Assembly: GCF_001623075.1 (NCBI RefSeq) | Contig: NZ_LMCF01000026.1 | Coordinates: forward strand, 62,001 to 126,000 | Direction of reading: 5' to 3' | DNA length: 64,000 bases | From: Pseudovibrio sp. Ad37 | GTDB taxonomy: Bacteria > Pseudomonadota > Alphaproteobacteria > Rhizobiales > Stappiaceae | Shown: piece by piece, positions 47,486 to 56,783 of the stretch | Layout of the letters: each line of letters starts with the position of its first letter | Numbering within the stretch: position 1 is the stretch's first letter | Program-made: the position numbers and the translations under genes | The notes under the pieces: generated by a model | Told to the model about the DNA's origin: nothing | The model's database searches: none | Seen by the model: the letters and a program-made list of their open reading frames with translations, nothing else

Positions 47486-48534
47486 GTGCTTTGTCCTTTT
47501 TGTGAGCGGCTCATGATCCAGATGAAGTAGGGAGCGCCCAGCATTGCACTCAAAATGCCTGCGGAGACTTCAAGCGGCGGCGCAACAGCCCGTCCAACCG
47601 CATCAGCCAGAACAACCAGAAGTGCGCCCACTAGAGCAGCTGTTGGCAGCAGGAGACGATGTCGTCCTCCAACAAGAGAGCGGCTGATATGCGGTGACAT
47701 CAAGCCGATAAAGCCAATCACGCCGACAACCCCAACAGAGATGCTGGCAAGCAGGGTTGCAACGCCCAACAACAAAAGACGCATCTTATTTGTGCTTTGG
47801 CCAAGCCCGCGCGCGGTCTGGTCTCCCAGTTGCTGCAGGTCCAGCTGATAGGAAAGCACCATAGTCAGACCTAAAAGGCCCATCAGTGGCAACCAGATCG
47901 ACTGCACATGCACCCACGTGCGAGCCCATAGCGAGCCGGTGAGCCAGACAAGCGGGTTGGAGATTTCCAGCGTTGCGGCTGTCACCAGCAGATAATCAAC
48001 ACCTGCATCACATACCATGCCAACGGCAATGCCAACCAGAGCCAGACGGGCTGGGGAGACTTGGCGCAGATGAGTTGCAAACAACACAACCACCGCAGCA
48101 ACAATGCCGCCAAGGGCCGCTGCGATAGGAAGATAAGTAACGGGCACATTGGGCAGGAACATAACTGTGCCCAAAGCAGCCAGTGCAGCGCCTGAGTTGA
48201 TGCCCATGATCTTGGGGCTTGCCAGCGGATTGCGAATGATAGCCTGAACAATAACACCGGAAACAGCAAGGCTTGCCCCGGCCAGCAAGGCAATCAACAC
48301 ACGGGGAAGCCGTGACTTCCAGATAATATAGGTCTGCTTTTGGCCATCCAGATCAAACAGGCTGTTCAAAATCACATCCAGCGGGATGTTAACCGCGCCC
48401 ACACCCAGACTGAGCATGCTGACAAAGACGCAGGCAAACAACAGTAGCATTTGGACGCGAAAGGCTTTGGTGTTCCGGTGGCTTTTAAAATCTGTACGCC
48501 ACTGTGCGCCGGAGGCCTCAGAGAGCACGCTCAT
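47482..48534 (-). CDS. Ferric-siderophore ABC transporter permease (FecCD family, second)
   Basis: A 350-residue FecCD-type permease with about nine or ten transmembrane segments. Typical segments are RLPRVLIALLAGASLAVSGVIVQAIIRNPLASPKIMGINSGAALAA and FIGLMSPHISRSLVGGRHR. It carries a short N-terminal hydrophilic extension. One base overlaps the first permease gene (48534), and both start and stop overlaps show tight coupling. Confidence 0.94.
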   Translation of the reverse strand: MSVLSEASGAQWRTDFKSHRNTKAFRVQMLLLFACVFVSMLSLGVGAVNIPLDVILNSLFDLDGQKQTYIIWKSRLPRVLIALLAGASLAVSGVIVQAIIRNPLASPKIMGINSGAALAALGTVMFLPNVPVTYLPIAAALGGIVAAVVVLFATHLRQVSPARLALVGIAVGMVCDAGVDYLLVTAATLEISNPLVWLTGSLWARTWVHVQSIWLPLMGLLGLTMVLSYQLDLQQLGDQTARGLGQSTNKMRLLLLGVATLLASISVGVVGVIGFIGLMSPHISRSLVGGRHRLLLPTAALVGALLVVLADAVGRAVAPPLEVSAGILSAMLGAPYFIWIMSRSQKGQST

Positions 48535-49523
48535 CAGTCAATCTCCTTGGCCGTGATGGTCAGGTACAAAAAGTAGGGCGCGCCAATCAGGGCTGAAACC
48601 ACACCCACCGCAGTTTCCTCCGGGAAGTTGATCAGCTTGGAAGCGCCATCAGCAACAAGCATCAAGGTGGCACCACACAGCATAACCGCAGGCACCAACA
48701 CACGATGGTCTGTGCCAAAGGCAGCGCGGCACACATGCGGAATGATGAGGCCAACAAACATCACAGGTCCGGCGACAGAAACGGAAACGCCGGTCAGGAT
48801 TGCCGCGAGCAAAATACCAAAAAGCAACGTAAACCGCGGATCAGACCCAAGACCCTTTGAGGCTGCTTCTCCAAGCGCCATCAAATTGAGCTTATGCGAC
48901 ATGACGAACGTCAGGAGGCCACCTGCCAGACACCAGATAAGCAGCGGTGTTGCCTGCTTCCAGCGTACATCCGCAATGTCGCCTGTGGTCCATTGGATCA
49001 CGGAGAGGGCCAGCTCGTCATCCAGCGTAAAAGTGAACCGCACCAATGCAAACGCAAAAGCGCTGACTGCCACACCAGAAAGGATCAACCGAAGTGCGCT
49101 CAATGTGCCTTTCAGGCCACCTGCAAGCGTCAGAGTTAGTCCACCGGCAAAGGCAGCACCCAGCACCGCCATGGTGTCGATGTTGAAGAGAACGAGTGAT
49201 GGGAACACCAGCCCGATGGCTATGCCCAGAGCGGCCCCTTGATTGATGCCAAGGATAGACGGAGAGGAAAGTGGATTGCGCGTTGTGGCTTGCAGCAAAA
49301 GCCCGGCAAGGCCTAGGTTTGCGCCAATCAATGCGGCAATGAGAGTGCGCGGAGCACGGATATCGCGCACAATGGAAAGGCTCTGCTCATCAAGTTGAGC
49401 AAAGACCGAATTCAGGATTTGGAGAAACCCGATATCTTGCCGGCCACCTGTGGCAAGGGACAGCGCCGCTCCACCGAGCAGCGCCATCCCCATAAGGCTC
49501 CAGTACATGGCAGTGAGTGGCAT
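48534..49523 (-). CDS. Ferric-siderophore ABC transporter permease (FecCD family, first)
   Basis: A 329-residue FecCD-type permease. The APRTLIAALIGANLGLAGLLLQATTRNPLSSPSILGINQGAALG segment and VGLIIPHVCRAAFGTDHR are diagnostic. It forms a heterodimeric channel with the neighbouring permease. It starts 9 bases after the binding protein gene. Confidence 0.94.
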   Translation of the reverse strand: MPLTAMYWSLMGMALLGGAALSLATGGRQDIGFLQILNSVFAQLDEQSLSIVRDIRAPRTLIAALIGANLGLAGLLLQATTRNPLSSPSILGINQGAALGIAIGLVFPSLVLFNIDTMAVLGAAFAGGLTLTLAGGLKGTLSALRLILSGVAVSAFAFALVRFTFTLDDELALSVIQWTTGDIADVRWKQATPLLIWCLAGGLLTFVMSHKLNLMALGEAASKGLGSDPRFTLLFGILLAAILTGVSVSVAGPVMFVGLIIPHVCRAAFGTDHRVLVPAVMLCGATLMLVADGASKLINFPEETAVGVVSALIGAPYFLYLTITAKEID

Positions 49524-49532
49524 GTGCGCGGC

Positions 49533-50456
49533 TTAGTTCTGAACTTGCTTCATAATGTTTTGCAGGTCATTGGCGGTCATCTCTGCTGCCACCATGCCGC
49601 GCAGACGAGACCACACATGCGCTTCCATGTAAAACACGCGGTCGTTTTTCACAGCGCTGATGTTCTCGTAAAGCGCTTCACCCTTCCAGCCATCCGCAAA
49701 GGCTGGGTTTGCGTAGCGGCCCAGAATGAGAATGTCCGGGTTCACAGCAGAAAGCTGCTCCAGAGAGGTCTTCACGTAGTTGGATTCATAAACCGCACCC
49801 TTGGTTGGCTTCATGCCGCTGGCAAAGCCAAAGCCTTTCAATAAAGAGCCATTGTAGGAAACTGGGGAATGCAGCCAAAGCCCCTTTGCGTTGGTCACAC
49901 CAAACTGGATCTTGTAGTCGCCAGCCTTTTCAAACTGCGCACCAATCTCAGCCATTTTGGCTTTATGCGCTTCAACACGGGCTTTCATCTCATCTGCCTT
50001 GCCAACGGCAGCGCCAATTGCTTCCAGCTGCGCAATTGCAGAAGGGTAGTCACCACCCAGACTGTCAAAGACAACCGTCGGTGCAATTTCAGAAAGCGTG
50101 TCATAAGCGGCTGTATGCCGGGTCTTGTCGGCAATGATCAGGTCTGGACCTAAGGATGCAATCACTTCAAGACTTGGTGTCTTACGGGTGCCAACAGAAA
50201 CCCAGTCCTGCCCAATCTTATCCGTATAGGCGCTGATGATGCGCTCACGTTTCTTATCATCCGCCACACCCACAGGAGCAACGCCAACGGCAGCCAGCGC
50301 ATCAACAAAGCTATATTCCAGCACAACAATACGCTGAGGTTGATCAGGAACAGTGGTGGTTCCCAGCTCGTGTTTTACATCACGCGCGGACGCTCCAAAG
50401 GCAACAAGAGTTGAAAGGGCACCAGCGAAGGCGGCTGCGAAAAGATTGGTTTTCAT
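49533..50456 (-). CDS. Ferric-siderophore periplasmic binding protein (FecB/FepB type)
   Basis: A 307-residue helical-backbone binding protein with a Sec signal peptide (residues 1-24, FGASA|RD). The PQRIVVLEYSFVDALAAVGVAPVGVAD segment and GTRKTPSLEVIASLGPDLIIAD are typical of ferric citrate or catecholate binding proteins. It is the first gene of the operon. No TonB-dependent receptor is in the window, so the siderophore cannot be named. Confidence 0.93.
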   Translation of the reverse strand: MKTNLFAAAFAGALSTLVAFGASARDVKHELGTTTVPDQPQRIVVLEYSFVDALAAVGVAPVGVADDKKRERIISAYTDKIGQDWVSVGTRKTPSLEVIASLGPDLIIADKTRHTAAYDTLSEIAPTVVFDSLGGDYPSAIAQLEAIGAAVGKADEMKARVEAHKAKMAEIGAQFEKAGDYKIQFGVTNAKGLWLHSPVSYNGSLLKGFGFASGMKPTKGAVYESNYVKTSLEQLSAVNPDILILGRYANPAFADGWKGEALYENISAVKNDRVFYMEAHVWSRLRGMVAAEMTANDLQNIMKQVQN

Positions 50457-50517
50457 CGGCTTGACTTCTCATAAGGACGGGCAATAGCAAAGGTTGTAGA
50501 GTGAGCTATTGTATACC

Positions 50518-50532
50518 TGATAATTATAGTCA
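50518..50532. promoter_or_regulatory. Iron-responsive operator (RirA type, TGA-N9-TCA)
   Basis: TGA-TAATTATAG-TCA matches the TGA-N9-TCA motif of the RirA iron-responsive operator in Rhizobiaceae, and sits 62 bases upstream of the binding protein start. It suggests repression under iron-replete conditions. A Fur-like reading (TATAATTATCAGG) is a weaker alternative. Confidence 0.6.
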
Positions 50533-50605
50533 AGTTTAAATGGGAGTTTTTACCTCATATTTATTCGATAACGCAGACATCCTGCAAATGCCTGCGCATA
50601 ACCAC

Positions 50606-51883
50606 TTAAGACGAAGGTTGTTCTGACAGCTCGTCCACTTCCATCTCCTTGGCAACTTCTTCATCAGCAAGAATAATCGTTTGCGGTGTGGCCGTGCGCG
50701 TTGGCGCAGAAGGCACAAACACACTCTTCTCGCTCTCTGCAACAGCAGAACGCTGTGTGAGGCGCCATAAGGTAAAGGCAAGAATAAGCGCATGGGCTGC
50801 AAACGTGGACATGAACAGGCCGATGGACCCGAAAACGCTCATCAACACGCCGCCCAGAAATGGTCCGATCATGGACCCCACGCCAAGCATCAGCAACAAA
50901 CCACCGCTGGTCTGCATCGCATCCCCCGCATCCGCATGGTCATTCGCGTGGGCAACCAGCACCGGGTAGAACGTGTAAATCGCAGCGCCAAAAATTACCG
51001 CTGAGGCAATGGCAATGTTGGCGCTGCTGGTGTCTGCAAACAGGAACATGGAGTCCGCCGCCAAAGCAACCACCGCAATCGCAATCACGACGTAGCGGCG
51101 GTCCGTGCGGTCTGAGATCATGCCGATTGGCACCTGTGCAAAGGCGCCAGCCAAAATGGATGAACTCACAAACAACGTGATGCTGGCAATCGGCAGGCCA
51201 ACTTTCCCGCCATATACCGCCGCCAACGTTCCAAAGCTGCCGTTGGAAACGCCAGTCAGAACAACAGCAACCACGGCAACAGGAGAGTTACGCCACAGCC
51301 GTCTTATATCCAGTTTGACCTGTGCAAGGGGAGCCGGAGCAGGGGTGCGCGTGACAGCTGTCGGGATAAGTGCCACCACATAAAACATGGAGGCAATCAC
51401 AAAGAACTCGAAACCATCAATCGGACCCATGGAAAGAACCACCTGCCCACCCGTGGTCGCAGCAAGGTTCACCATGGTGTAGGTGCCAAAAACAACCCCG
51501 CGGTTGCTTGGGTCCGAGCGTTCCGTCAACCAGCTTTCCACGATCATGGCCGCCCCGGCAAAGGCAAACCCTGCCACGGAGCGAAAGGCAATCCATGCAA
51601 TGGGATCAACCAACAGGGAAGAGGCCAGAACTGACAAGCACGCCAAAGATGCCATCACACCAAAGGCCCGAATATGCCCCGCCCGCTGCACGATCTTCGG
51701 CACGCTCAGGCAGCCAGTTACATACCCAATCGCCCAGCCCGTCCCCAACAGACCGAGAGAAAGAGAGGAGAAACCCTCAAACGTACCTCTAAGCGGCAAA
51801 TGCATACCGGTAACACCACCGGCAAAAAACAGGAAGGCAGAGCCCAAAAGCAAAGAGGCGATAGGAAGCAGAAACTGACGCAT
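50606..51883 (-). CDS. Major facilitator superfamily transporter
   Basis: A 425-residue protein with twelve hydrophobic segments and a hydrophilic C-terminal tail of about 40 residues. Family resemblance is to YcaD-like MFS proteins: WAIGYVTGCLSVPKIVQRAGHIRAFG, AGAAMIVESWLTE and GMISDRTDRRYVV. The ATG at 51883 is used since the frame upstream of it is not membrane-like and lacks support. It is beside the siderophore importer, so export or uptake of a siderophore is conceivable but not shown. Confidence 0.88.
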   Translation of the reverse strand: MRQFLLPIASLLLGSAFLFFAGGVTGMHLPLRGTFEGFSSLSLGLLGTGWAIGYVTGCLSVPKIVQRAGHIRAFGVMASLACLSVLASSLLVDPIAWIAFRSVAGFAFAGAAMIVESWLTERSDPSNRGVVFGTYTMVNLAATTGGQVVLSMGPIDGFEFFVIASMFYVVALIPTAVTRTPAPAPLAQVKLDIRRLWRNSPVAVVAVVLTGVSNGSFGTLAAVYGGKVGLPIASITLFVSSSILAGAFAQVPIGMISDRTDRRYVVIAIAVVALAADSMFLFADTSSANIAIASAVIFGAAIYTFYPVLVAHANDHADAGDAMQTSGGLLLMLGVGSMIGPFLGGVLMSVFGSIGLFMSTFAAHALILAFTLWRLTQRSAVAESEKSVFVPSAPTRTATPQTIILADEEVAKEMEVDELSEQPSS

Positions 51884-52441
51884 GGCAACGACCCGGAAGC
51901 TGGGCAAGCATCCCCGAAAATACTTACCCCGAAAAACACCAGAAAGGATAAGAGCACAACTCCCCCAAAAACGCGACAGCTTTATACCTACCCCCCTGCT
52001 TGAGAACACCTTTTCACGAAACAGCGAGAACAATCACGGAAACTAGTAATGGAAAGCGGGAAGCGTGTTGTCCCAATGAGAGCTCGTCCGGAACGTGAAA
52101 GGTTTTGAGGTTTGCATTCTCGCAGGATGTTGGGCCGCTTGTTAGAAAATGAAGAAGCCCAACGTTAGAAAAGATCTCTAAATGTATGCTGTAATTGTTA
52201 TAAGTTTCAAGGTGTTAGGTGTTAGGTGTTAATCGCCTGGTCATTTGAAGAAATGTAATTTGATTGTCAAAAGCGATACAACAACACGAGGCTCGATTTG
52301 TTGCCTAATTATCCTCCAGTTTATGTAAAAAGAAATTGGAATTTTTGAAATTCCTCTGTTAGTTGTGTCCAATAAATTTTCTAGTTTGCAGGGAGAAAGC
52401 GTTAATTCGCTGCAAAGTTTATACAGATTTGATTGGTAGTC
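51884..52441. other. AT-rich intergenic region upstream of the lipid-modification operon
   Basis: About 560 bases between divergent genes, with no convincing coding frame. It includes a perfect triple tandem of GGTGTTA (52211-52231) and a very AT-rich run up to 52440, where the promoter of the GT39 operon is expected. The lower GC content here and through about 53.9 kb stands out against the neighbours. Confidence 0.5.
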
Positions 52442-53995
52442 ATGGACGCTCATTACCCGAAACAAGAACATGCTTATAGCAAGGGCATACTCTCAAAAAT
52501 TGACATTAGCTCCATGTGGTTTGTATGGGTGATCCTCCTATTCCATGCTGCGATCTATACTGCTGCTTCGACATTGGTAGCATCCAATTTGCCTTTAGAT
52601 GCAGTTGAATCGCTGTATTGGGGTAAAGAGTGGCAACTAGGCTATTTTAAACATCCGCCTATGTCTGCATGGATGATTGATGCAGTAGTTCAACTATTTG
52701 GCCGTGCAGATTGGGTAATATTTGCAGCCGCTGAAGCTTGCACAATCCTAGCAGTTCTTCCCGTAGTCCTAATTGTGCGGGAGCGTTTCAGTGCCAAGGC
52801 AGGCGGTTATACTGTACTTGCAGCATTTCTATCTCATTTTACGACATTGTCTGCTGTCGAATACAATGTGAATATGGGTTTTTTACCATTTTGGGGATGG
52901 ATGGTTTATGCCTTCTTGAAGGCAGAAGAGAAAGACAAACTAGTTTGGTGGGTAGTCTTTGGTCTGGTCAGTGCCGGAGGAATGCTGGGAAAGTATACCG
53001 CTGCCATATTTCTTATGAGTGCAGTCCTTTGGGTCCTTGCTCGTCGACGGGACTTATTAGTTCGGCCTGGGCCATACCTTGCTGCTCTGGTGTTTCTTGC
53101 CGCGATTGGGCCGCATCTCATATGGTTAGTGCAGGCTGATTTTATTCTCATTGACTATGCTCTGGGGCGTACAGGGAGTAGCAATGCTGCATGGTATCGT
53201 CACATAACCATGCCCCTCAAGTACTTAGCAGAATTTGCTTACTCCGTTGGGCCAATGCTGTTGGTGCTCGGAATTGCTGCTGGATGGAAAAAAGTAAAGT
53301 CGATTTGTTTTTCTGATTTGATTGGCGGTGTGAGTCGTGTTTGGGCAGACAGCTTTTTATTTGCAGCAATAGGACCGATACTGATTATAACGCTTCTTTC
53401 ATTGGTGTTGGGGGCAAAAATCAAAACGGTTTGGTCTATGCCACTTGGTGTAGTTTTTGCCGGATTGATTGGTGTTGCTGCTGCATCGTTAGAGGTTGAA
53501 CCTTTTAAAAGGCGCTTCTTAATCTCGTGGGGCACTCTTTACGCTCTTCTGCTTATAGTTTTTGTTGCAATCATGGTGATCGCACCGTTCGTCAAAAAAT
53601 ATCCAAAACGTATGCTTCACGACGGTCCAGCATTGACGCGTCTTGTTGAAGAGCATTGGGTAACTCACGAAACAAAACCCTTTGAGTATCTCGTTGGTGA
53701 TCATTGGCCTGGTGGATCTGTAGCTTGGTATGCTGCGGTAAGACCAACATTTTTTGAACGTGCAAACCTGACTTTCTCTCCTTGGGTTGATGAAAGAGAT
53801 CTTCAATCCAAAGGCGCGGTCTACGTCGACTATAAAGAACCCAAGGCCAAGGTTGCTGGCATGTGTGTGATCGCTCCTCAAAAAGTACGTTGGCCTGCTC
53901 CTGGCGGTAGAGTTTACAAAAAACACCCTGAAGTTTGGATCGCTGTTTTGAAACCTGCATTAGGTCCAAATGCTGTGACATGTGAGGGCGAGTGA
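52442..53995 (+). CDS. ArnT-like GT39 membrane glycosyltransferase
   Basis: A 517-residue polytopic protein of the PMT/ArnT type (about eleven transmembrane segments). The first periplasmic loop has the acidic catalytic stretch (LPLDAVESLYWGKEWQLGYFKHPPMSAW), matching the DEAYYW...GYFDHPPL pattern of lipid A sugar transferases; a soluble C-terminal domain follows. Such enzymes move a sugar from undecaprenyl phosphate to lipid A. ATG at 52442 is preferred to TTG at 52433. Its stop is 2 bases before the GT2 gene. Confidence 0.87.
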   Translation: MDAHYPKQEHAYSKGILSKIDISSMWFVWVILLFHAAIYTAASTLVASNLPLDAVESLYWGKEWQLGYFKHPPMSAWMIDAVVQLFGRADWVIFAAAEACTILAVLPVVLIVRERFSAKAGGYTVLAAFLSHFTTLSAVEYNVNMGFLPFWGWMVYAFLKAEEKDKLVWWVVFGLVSAGGMLGKYTAAIFLMSAVLWVLARRRDLLVRPGPYLAALVFLAAIGPHLIWLVQADFILIDYALGRTGSSNAAWYRHITMPLKYLAEFAYSVGPMLLVLGIAAGWKKVKSICFSDLIGGVSRVWADSFLFAAIGPILIITLLSLVLGAKIKTVWSMPLGVVFAGLIGVAAASLEVEPFKRRFLISWGTLYALLLIVFVAIMVIAPFVKKYPKRMLHDGPALTRLVEEHWVTHETKPFEYLVGDHWPGGSVAWYAAVRPTFFERANLTFSPWVDERDLQSKGAVYVDYKEPKAKVAGMCVIAPQKVRWPAPGGRVYKKHPEVWIAVLKPALGPNAVTCEGE

Positions 53996-53997
53996 CC

Positions 53998-54981
53998 ATG
54001 AGTGAAAACACCCTTACACTTGCAGTGCCAGTATTCAACGAATCTGAGTCTTTGGAGGTCTTTCACCAGCGTCTTGGAAAAGTTGCTGAGCAGCTCGTTG
54101 ATCAGTTCGCGTTAAATATCGAAATTCTTTACGTAGACGATGGTAGCTCTGACGGCAGTCCCACGATTATGAACCAGCTTTCGAGTGGCCGGTTCAGTGT
54201 GAAAACCGTTTGCTTTAGCCGCAACTTCGGCAAGGAAGCTGCGCTGGTGGCGGCAATAGAACGTTGTCAAAAAGGTGCAATTGTTTTTCTCGATGGTGAT
54301 GGTCAACATCCACCTGAAATGTTGCCTGAGTTTGTTCGCCGCTGGAAAGATGAAGGCAATGATGTTGTCTATGCGGTTCATAATAAACGGCAAGATCATC
54401 CGATCAAACAGAAGCTGGTTGGGATCTTTTATCGCTTGATAAATGCAGGGAGCAGGTTCGAGATTCCTGCAAACGCTGCTGACTACAAGCTACTATCTCC
54501 TCGTGCTTTGGAAGCGTTGAAAGCTTGTCAGGAACGCATTCGTTTCTTTAAAGGCCTTTCTACTTGGATTGGCTTCAAGCAGAGCGCGATTGAGTATGAA
54601 CCAGAAGAGCGTATCTCAGGCACCACCAAGTGGAACTTTTTGAAACTGCTTAGTTTGTCGTCCGAAGGTGTCATCTCGTTCTCAACGGTCCCTTTGCGGG
54701 CAACGATGTTTCTGGGGGTGGCTATCGCTATTCCATCGTCGATATACGGTTTTTGGATAGTGTTGTCGTCACTGTTGCTTGGCAATAATGTACCAGGATA
54801 CTCATCCTTGTTCACCGCAACAGTCTTTCTAGGCGGACTTCAGCTGATTTTGCTAGGAGTCGTTGGAGAATATGTCGGGCATATGCTGCGTGAAATTAAG
54901 CAGCGTCCGATTTACATCGTCGCAGAAGAACATAGCCAAAGCGCTCAAACAACCGAGGTTGCAAATGCGCTTGGTGGCTGA
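53998..54981 (+). CDS. Polyprenyl-phosphate glycosyltransferase (GT2, ArnC/GtrB/FlmF-like)
   Basis: A 327-residue GT2 enzyme with the PVFNESE start, DDGSSDGS nucleotide site and the FLDGDGQHPPEM DxD-type metal motif, followed by two C-terminal transmembrane segments. It would load a sugar from a UDP-sugar onto undecaprenyl phosphate on the cytoplasmic face. The start 2 bases after the GT39 gene and the 17-base overlap with the deacetylase gene tie all three together. Confidence 0.9.
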   Translation: MSENTLTLAVPVFNESESLEVFHQRLGKVAEQLVDQFALNIEILYVDDGSSDGSPTIMNQLSSGRFSVKTVCFSRNFGKEAALVAAIERCQKGAIVFLDGDGQHPPEMLPEFVRRWKDEGNDVVYAVHNKRQDHPIKQKLVGIFYRLINAGSRFEIPANAADYKLLSPRALEALKACQERIRFFKGLSTWIGFKQSAIEYEPEERISGTTKWNFLKLLSLSSEGVISFSTVPLRATMFLGVAIAIPSSIYGFWIVLSSLLLGNNVPGYSSLFTATVFLGGLQLILLGVVGEYVGHMLREIKQRPIYIVAEEHSQSAQTTEVANALGG

Positions 54982-55741
54982 TGATTACGCCTACACTTCG
55001 GAAATCAGCAAAAGCATTCTGTGGTTGTTGGAGAACGGTAAGATTCAAGGCACCTCGTGCATGGTGGTCACAGATGCATGGCCAAAGGATGTGACAGCAT
55101 TAAAGGCGCTGAGTGAGCAGAGGCCCGATATCCAGATCGGGCTTCATATCACGTTGACAGGGGATTGGCTTAAGCCGTCATCCTCAGCTTTAGAATGGGC
55201 TGCGTTCCCAACAATGCCGCAGCTTTTGCTCAAATCGCACTTACGCAAGTTGAATACCTGTCAAATCGAGAAAGAGATTGCATCGCAGATTGAGAATTTT
55301 CAACGCGATTTCGGCCGTCTTCCCGATTTTGTAGATGGTCATGAGCATGTACATCTGTTCCCCCAAATCCGAAATGCATGCGTCAAGGCACTGCATGCTG
55401 CTGGGTTTAAAGGTTGGGTGCGGCAGTGCGGGGGGCCGTTAAAGGGTGTTCTGAAGCGGCCTCATCGTTTTAAGTCATTGTTCCTGAACTACCTAAGCTG
55501 GTTGTTTAAGAAACAAGCTGATCGTTATGACATTCGCTATAACAGGGATTTTGCAGGCATCTACGATTTTTCGATGAAAAGTGATTTTAGCGGCTTGCTG
55601 GAAACATGGCAGCAGACTGCGTCTCAGGATAGTGTTTGCATGTGCCACCCAGGGGTCGCGCATTCTAACTCACACACTCCAGATCCAATTGCTCAATCGC
55701 GCGAACGCGAGATGCGTATCCTGTCGGAAGCAACGCGATAA
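54965..55741 (+). CDS. ChbG/NaxD (YdjC)-family carbohydrate deacetylase
   Basis: A 258-residue YdjC-fold protein. The metal aspartates lie in LVADDYAYT (residues 3-11), the GLHITLTGDW segment follows, and DGHEHVH (D124, H126, H128, H130) provides further ligands. The ATG at 54965 lies inside the end of the GT2 gene, giving translational coupling. In Francisella, NaxD of this family deacetylates undecaprenyl-phosphate-GalNAc before transfer to lipid A; the context here fits that role. Confidence 0.88.
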   Translation: MRLVADDYAYTSEISKSILWLLENGKIQGTSCMVVTDAWPKDVTALKALSEQRPDIQIGLHITLTGDWLKPSSSALEWAAFPTMPQLLLKSHLRKLNTCQIEKEIASQIENFQRDFGRLPDFVDGHEHVHLFPQIRNACVKALHAAGFKGWVRQCGGPLKGVLKRPHRFKSLFLNYLSWLFKKQADRYDIRYNRDFAGIYDFSMKSDFSGLLETWQQTASQDSVCMCHPGVAHSNSHTPDPIAQSREREMRILSEATR

Positions 55742-55877
55742 CAATTGCTACGAAGAGGCTGGATACAGCTTGCGACCCAACTCCTCACACCAACGCATTG
55801 AGCATTAGCCCCTGTTCAGGGTATTCAGGTGGTGTTGGCGTCACTTCGGGTGATTCAGTGTGGTGAGAGGGTTAGGT

Positions 55878-56771
55878 GTGGTTTTATTTCGTCGGGCTTC
55901 AGAATTTGCGATAAGTCAGCTGCATCAGGTTATGGTTTTGGCGTTCTCCGATTATGTCATCCAGATGGATATGCCACTCGGTGACTTTGAGCGGATGATT
56001 ATGGCTCGAGGCTTTGACGCGGAATTGTCCTGGGTGGCCACCGACAATGAGCAGCTGGTTGGCTTCTGGTTCATCGGCAAGCAAGGCGCTTTTCCTGGCA
56101 CCCTCTACGCAGTCTCCACCGGTACAGTGCCGGATGCGCGAGGCAAGGGCATTGCGAGCAAGCTCTTTGCCAAAGTGGAAGAACACGCAGCTCAGCAAGG
56201 CTATCATCACGTCCAGCTGGAGGTGATCACCAGCAACACGGCAGCCGTAAAGGCCTACGAAAAGCTCGGCTTCCAAACGCAGCGCAACTTTCAGTGCTTC
56301 AGCTTGCACAAAGCAGCATTTGCTGAACGGGGCTTTGAGCATACACCAGCACTCACTGACTGGGCTGAGATTGAAACGAAAACCTCTGAACTGTGGGAGT
56401 GTGCACCAAGCTGGCAAAACACTGCCTTTGCAATCCGCGCACTTGCAGAGGGCGTCGCAACCTACAAGATTGAGCAGGATGGGCAGCTGGTGGCCTATAT
56501 CGCGTTTACCCGCAAAACCGGCGCAATCATGCAAATCGCTGTGGCTTCGGAATATCGCCGTCAGGGCCATGCCTCTGCGTTGCTCAAAGCTGCGTTTGAC
56601 AGTGTGAACAAAGATGCGCTCACGTTCATTAATGTGGATGAAGGGGATGAGACCATCATGCTGGCCCTGTCAAAACTGGGGGCAACAAAAACACTGCAGC
56701 AATATGAGATGCATAGAGCATTGCAAACAAACACAGCTCATGGTCAAGAGAGCATGCTGACCACCCCCTAA
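55878..56771 (+). CDS. Two-domain GNAT acetyltransferase
   Basis: A 297-residue protein with two GNAT folds. The first (about 1-145) has VSTGTVPDARGKGIASKLFAKVEEHA and NTAAVKAYEKLGF. The second (about 155-285) is more divergent but keeps IAVASEYRRQGHASALLKAAF. GTG at 55878 is chosen because GAGAGGG lies 6 bases before it; GTG at 55860 or 55863 are alternatives. Substrate unknown. It is 12 bases from the next gene, so the pair may be cotranscribed. Confidence 0.8.
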   Translation: MVLFRRASEFAISQLHQVMVLAFSDYVIQMDMPLGDFERMIMARGFDAELSWVATDNEQLVGFWFIGKQGAFPGTLYAVSTGTVPDARGKGIASKLFAKVEEHAAQQGYHHVQLEVITSNTAAVKAYEKLGFQTQRNFQCFSLHKAAFAERGFEHTPALTDWAEIETKTSELWECAPSWQNTAFAIRALAEGVATYKIEQDGQLVAYIAFTRKTGAIMQIAVASEYRRQGHASALLKAAFDSVNKDALTFINVDEGDETIMLALSKLGATKTLQQYEMHRALQTNTAHGQESMLTTP

Positions 56772-56783
56772 CTGGCAATTCTC

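Noticed and set aside
52211-52231. Three tandem copies of GGTGTTA
   Set aside because: A 21-base tandem repeat can arise by slippage and shows no link to a gene or operator.
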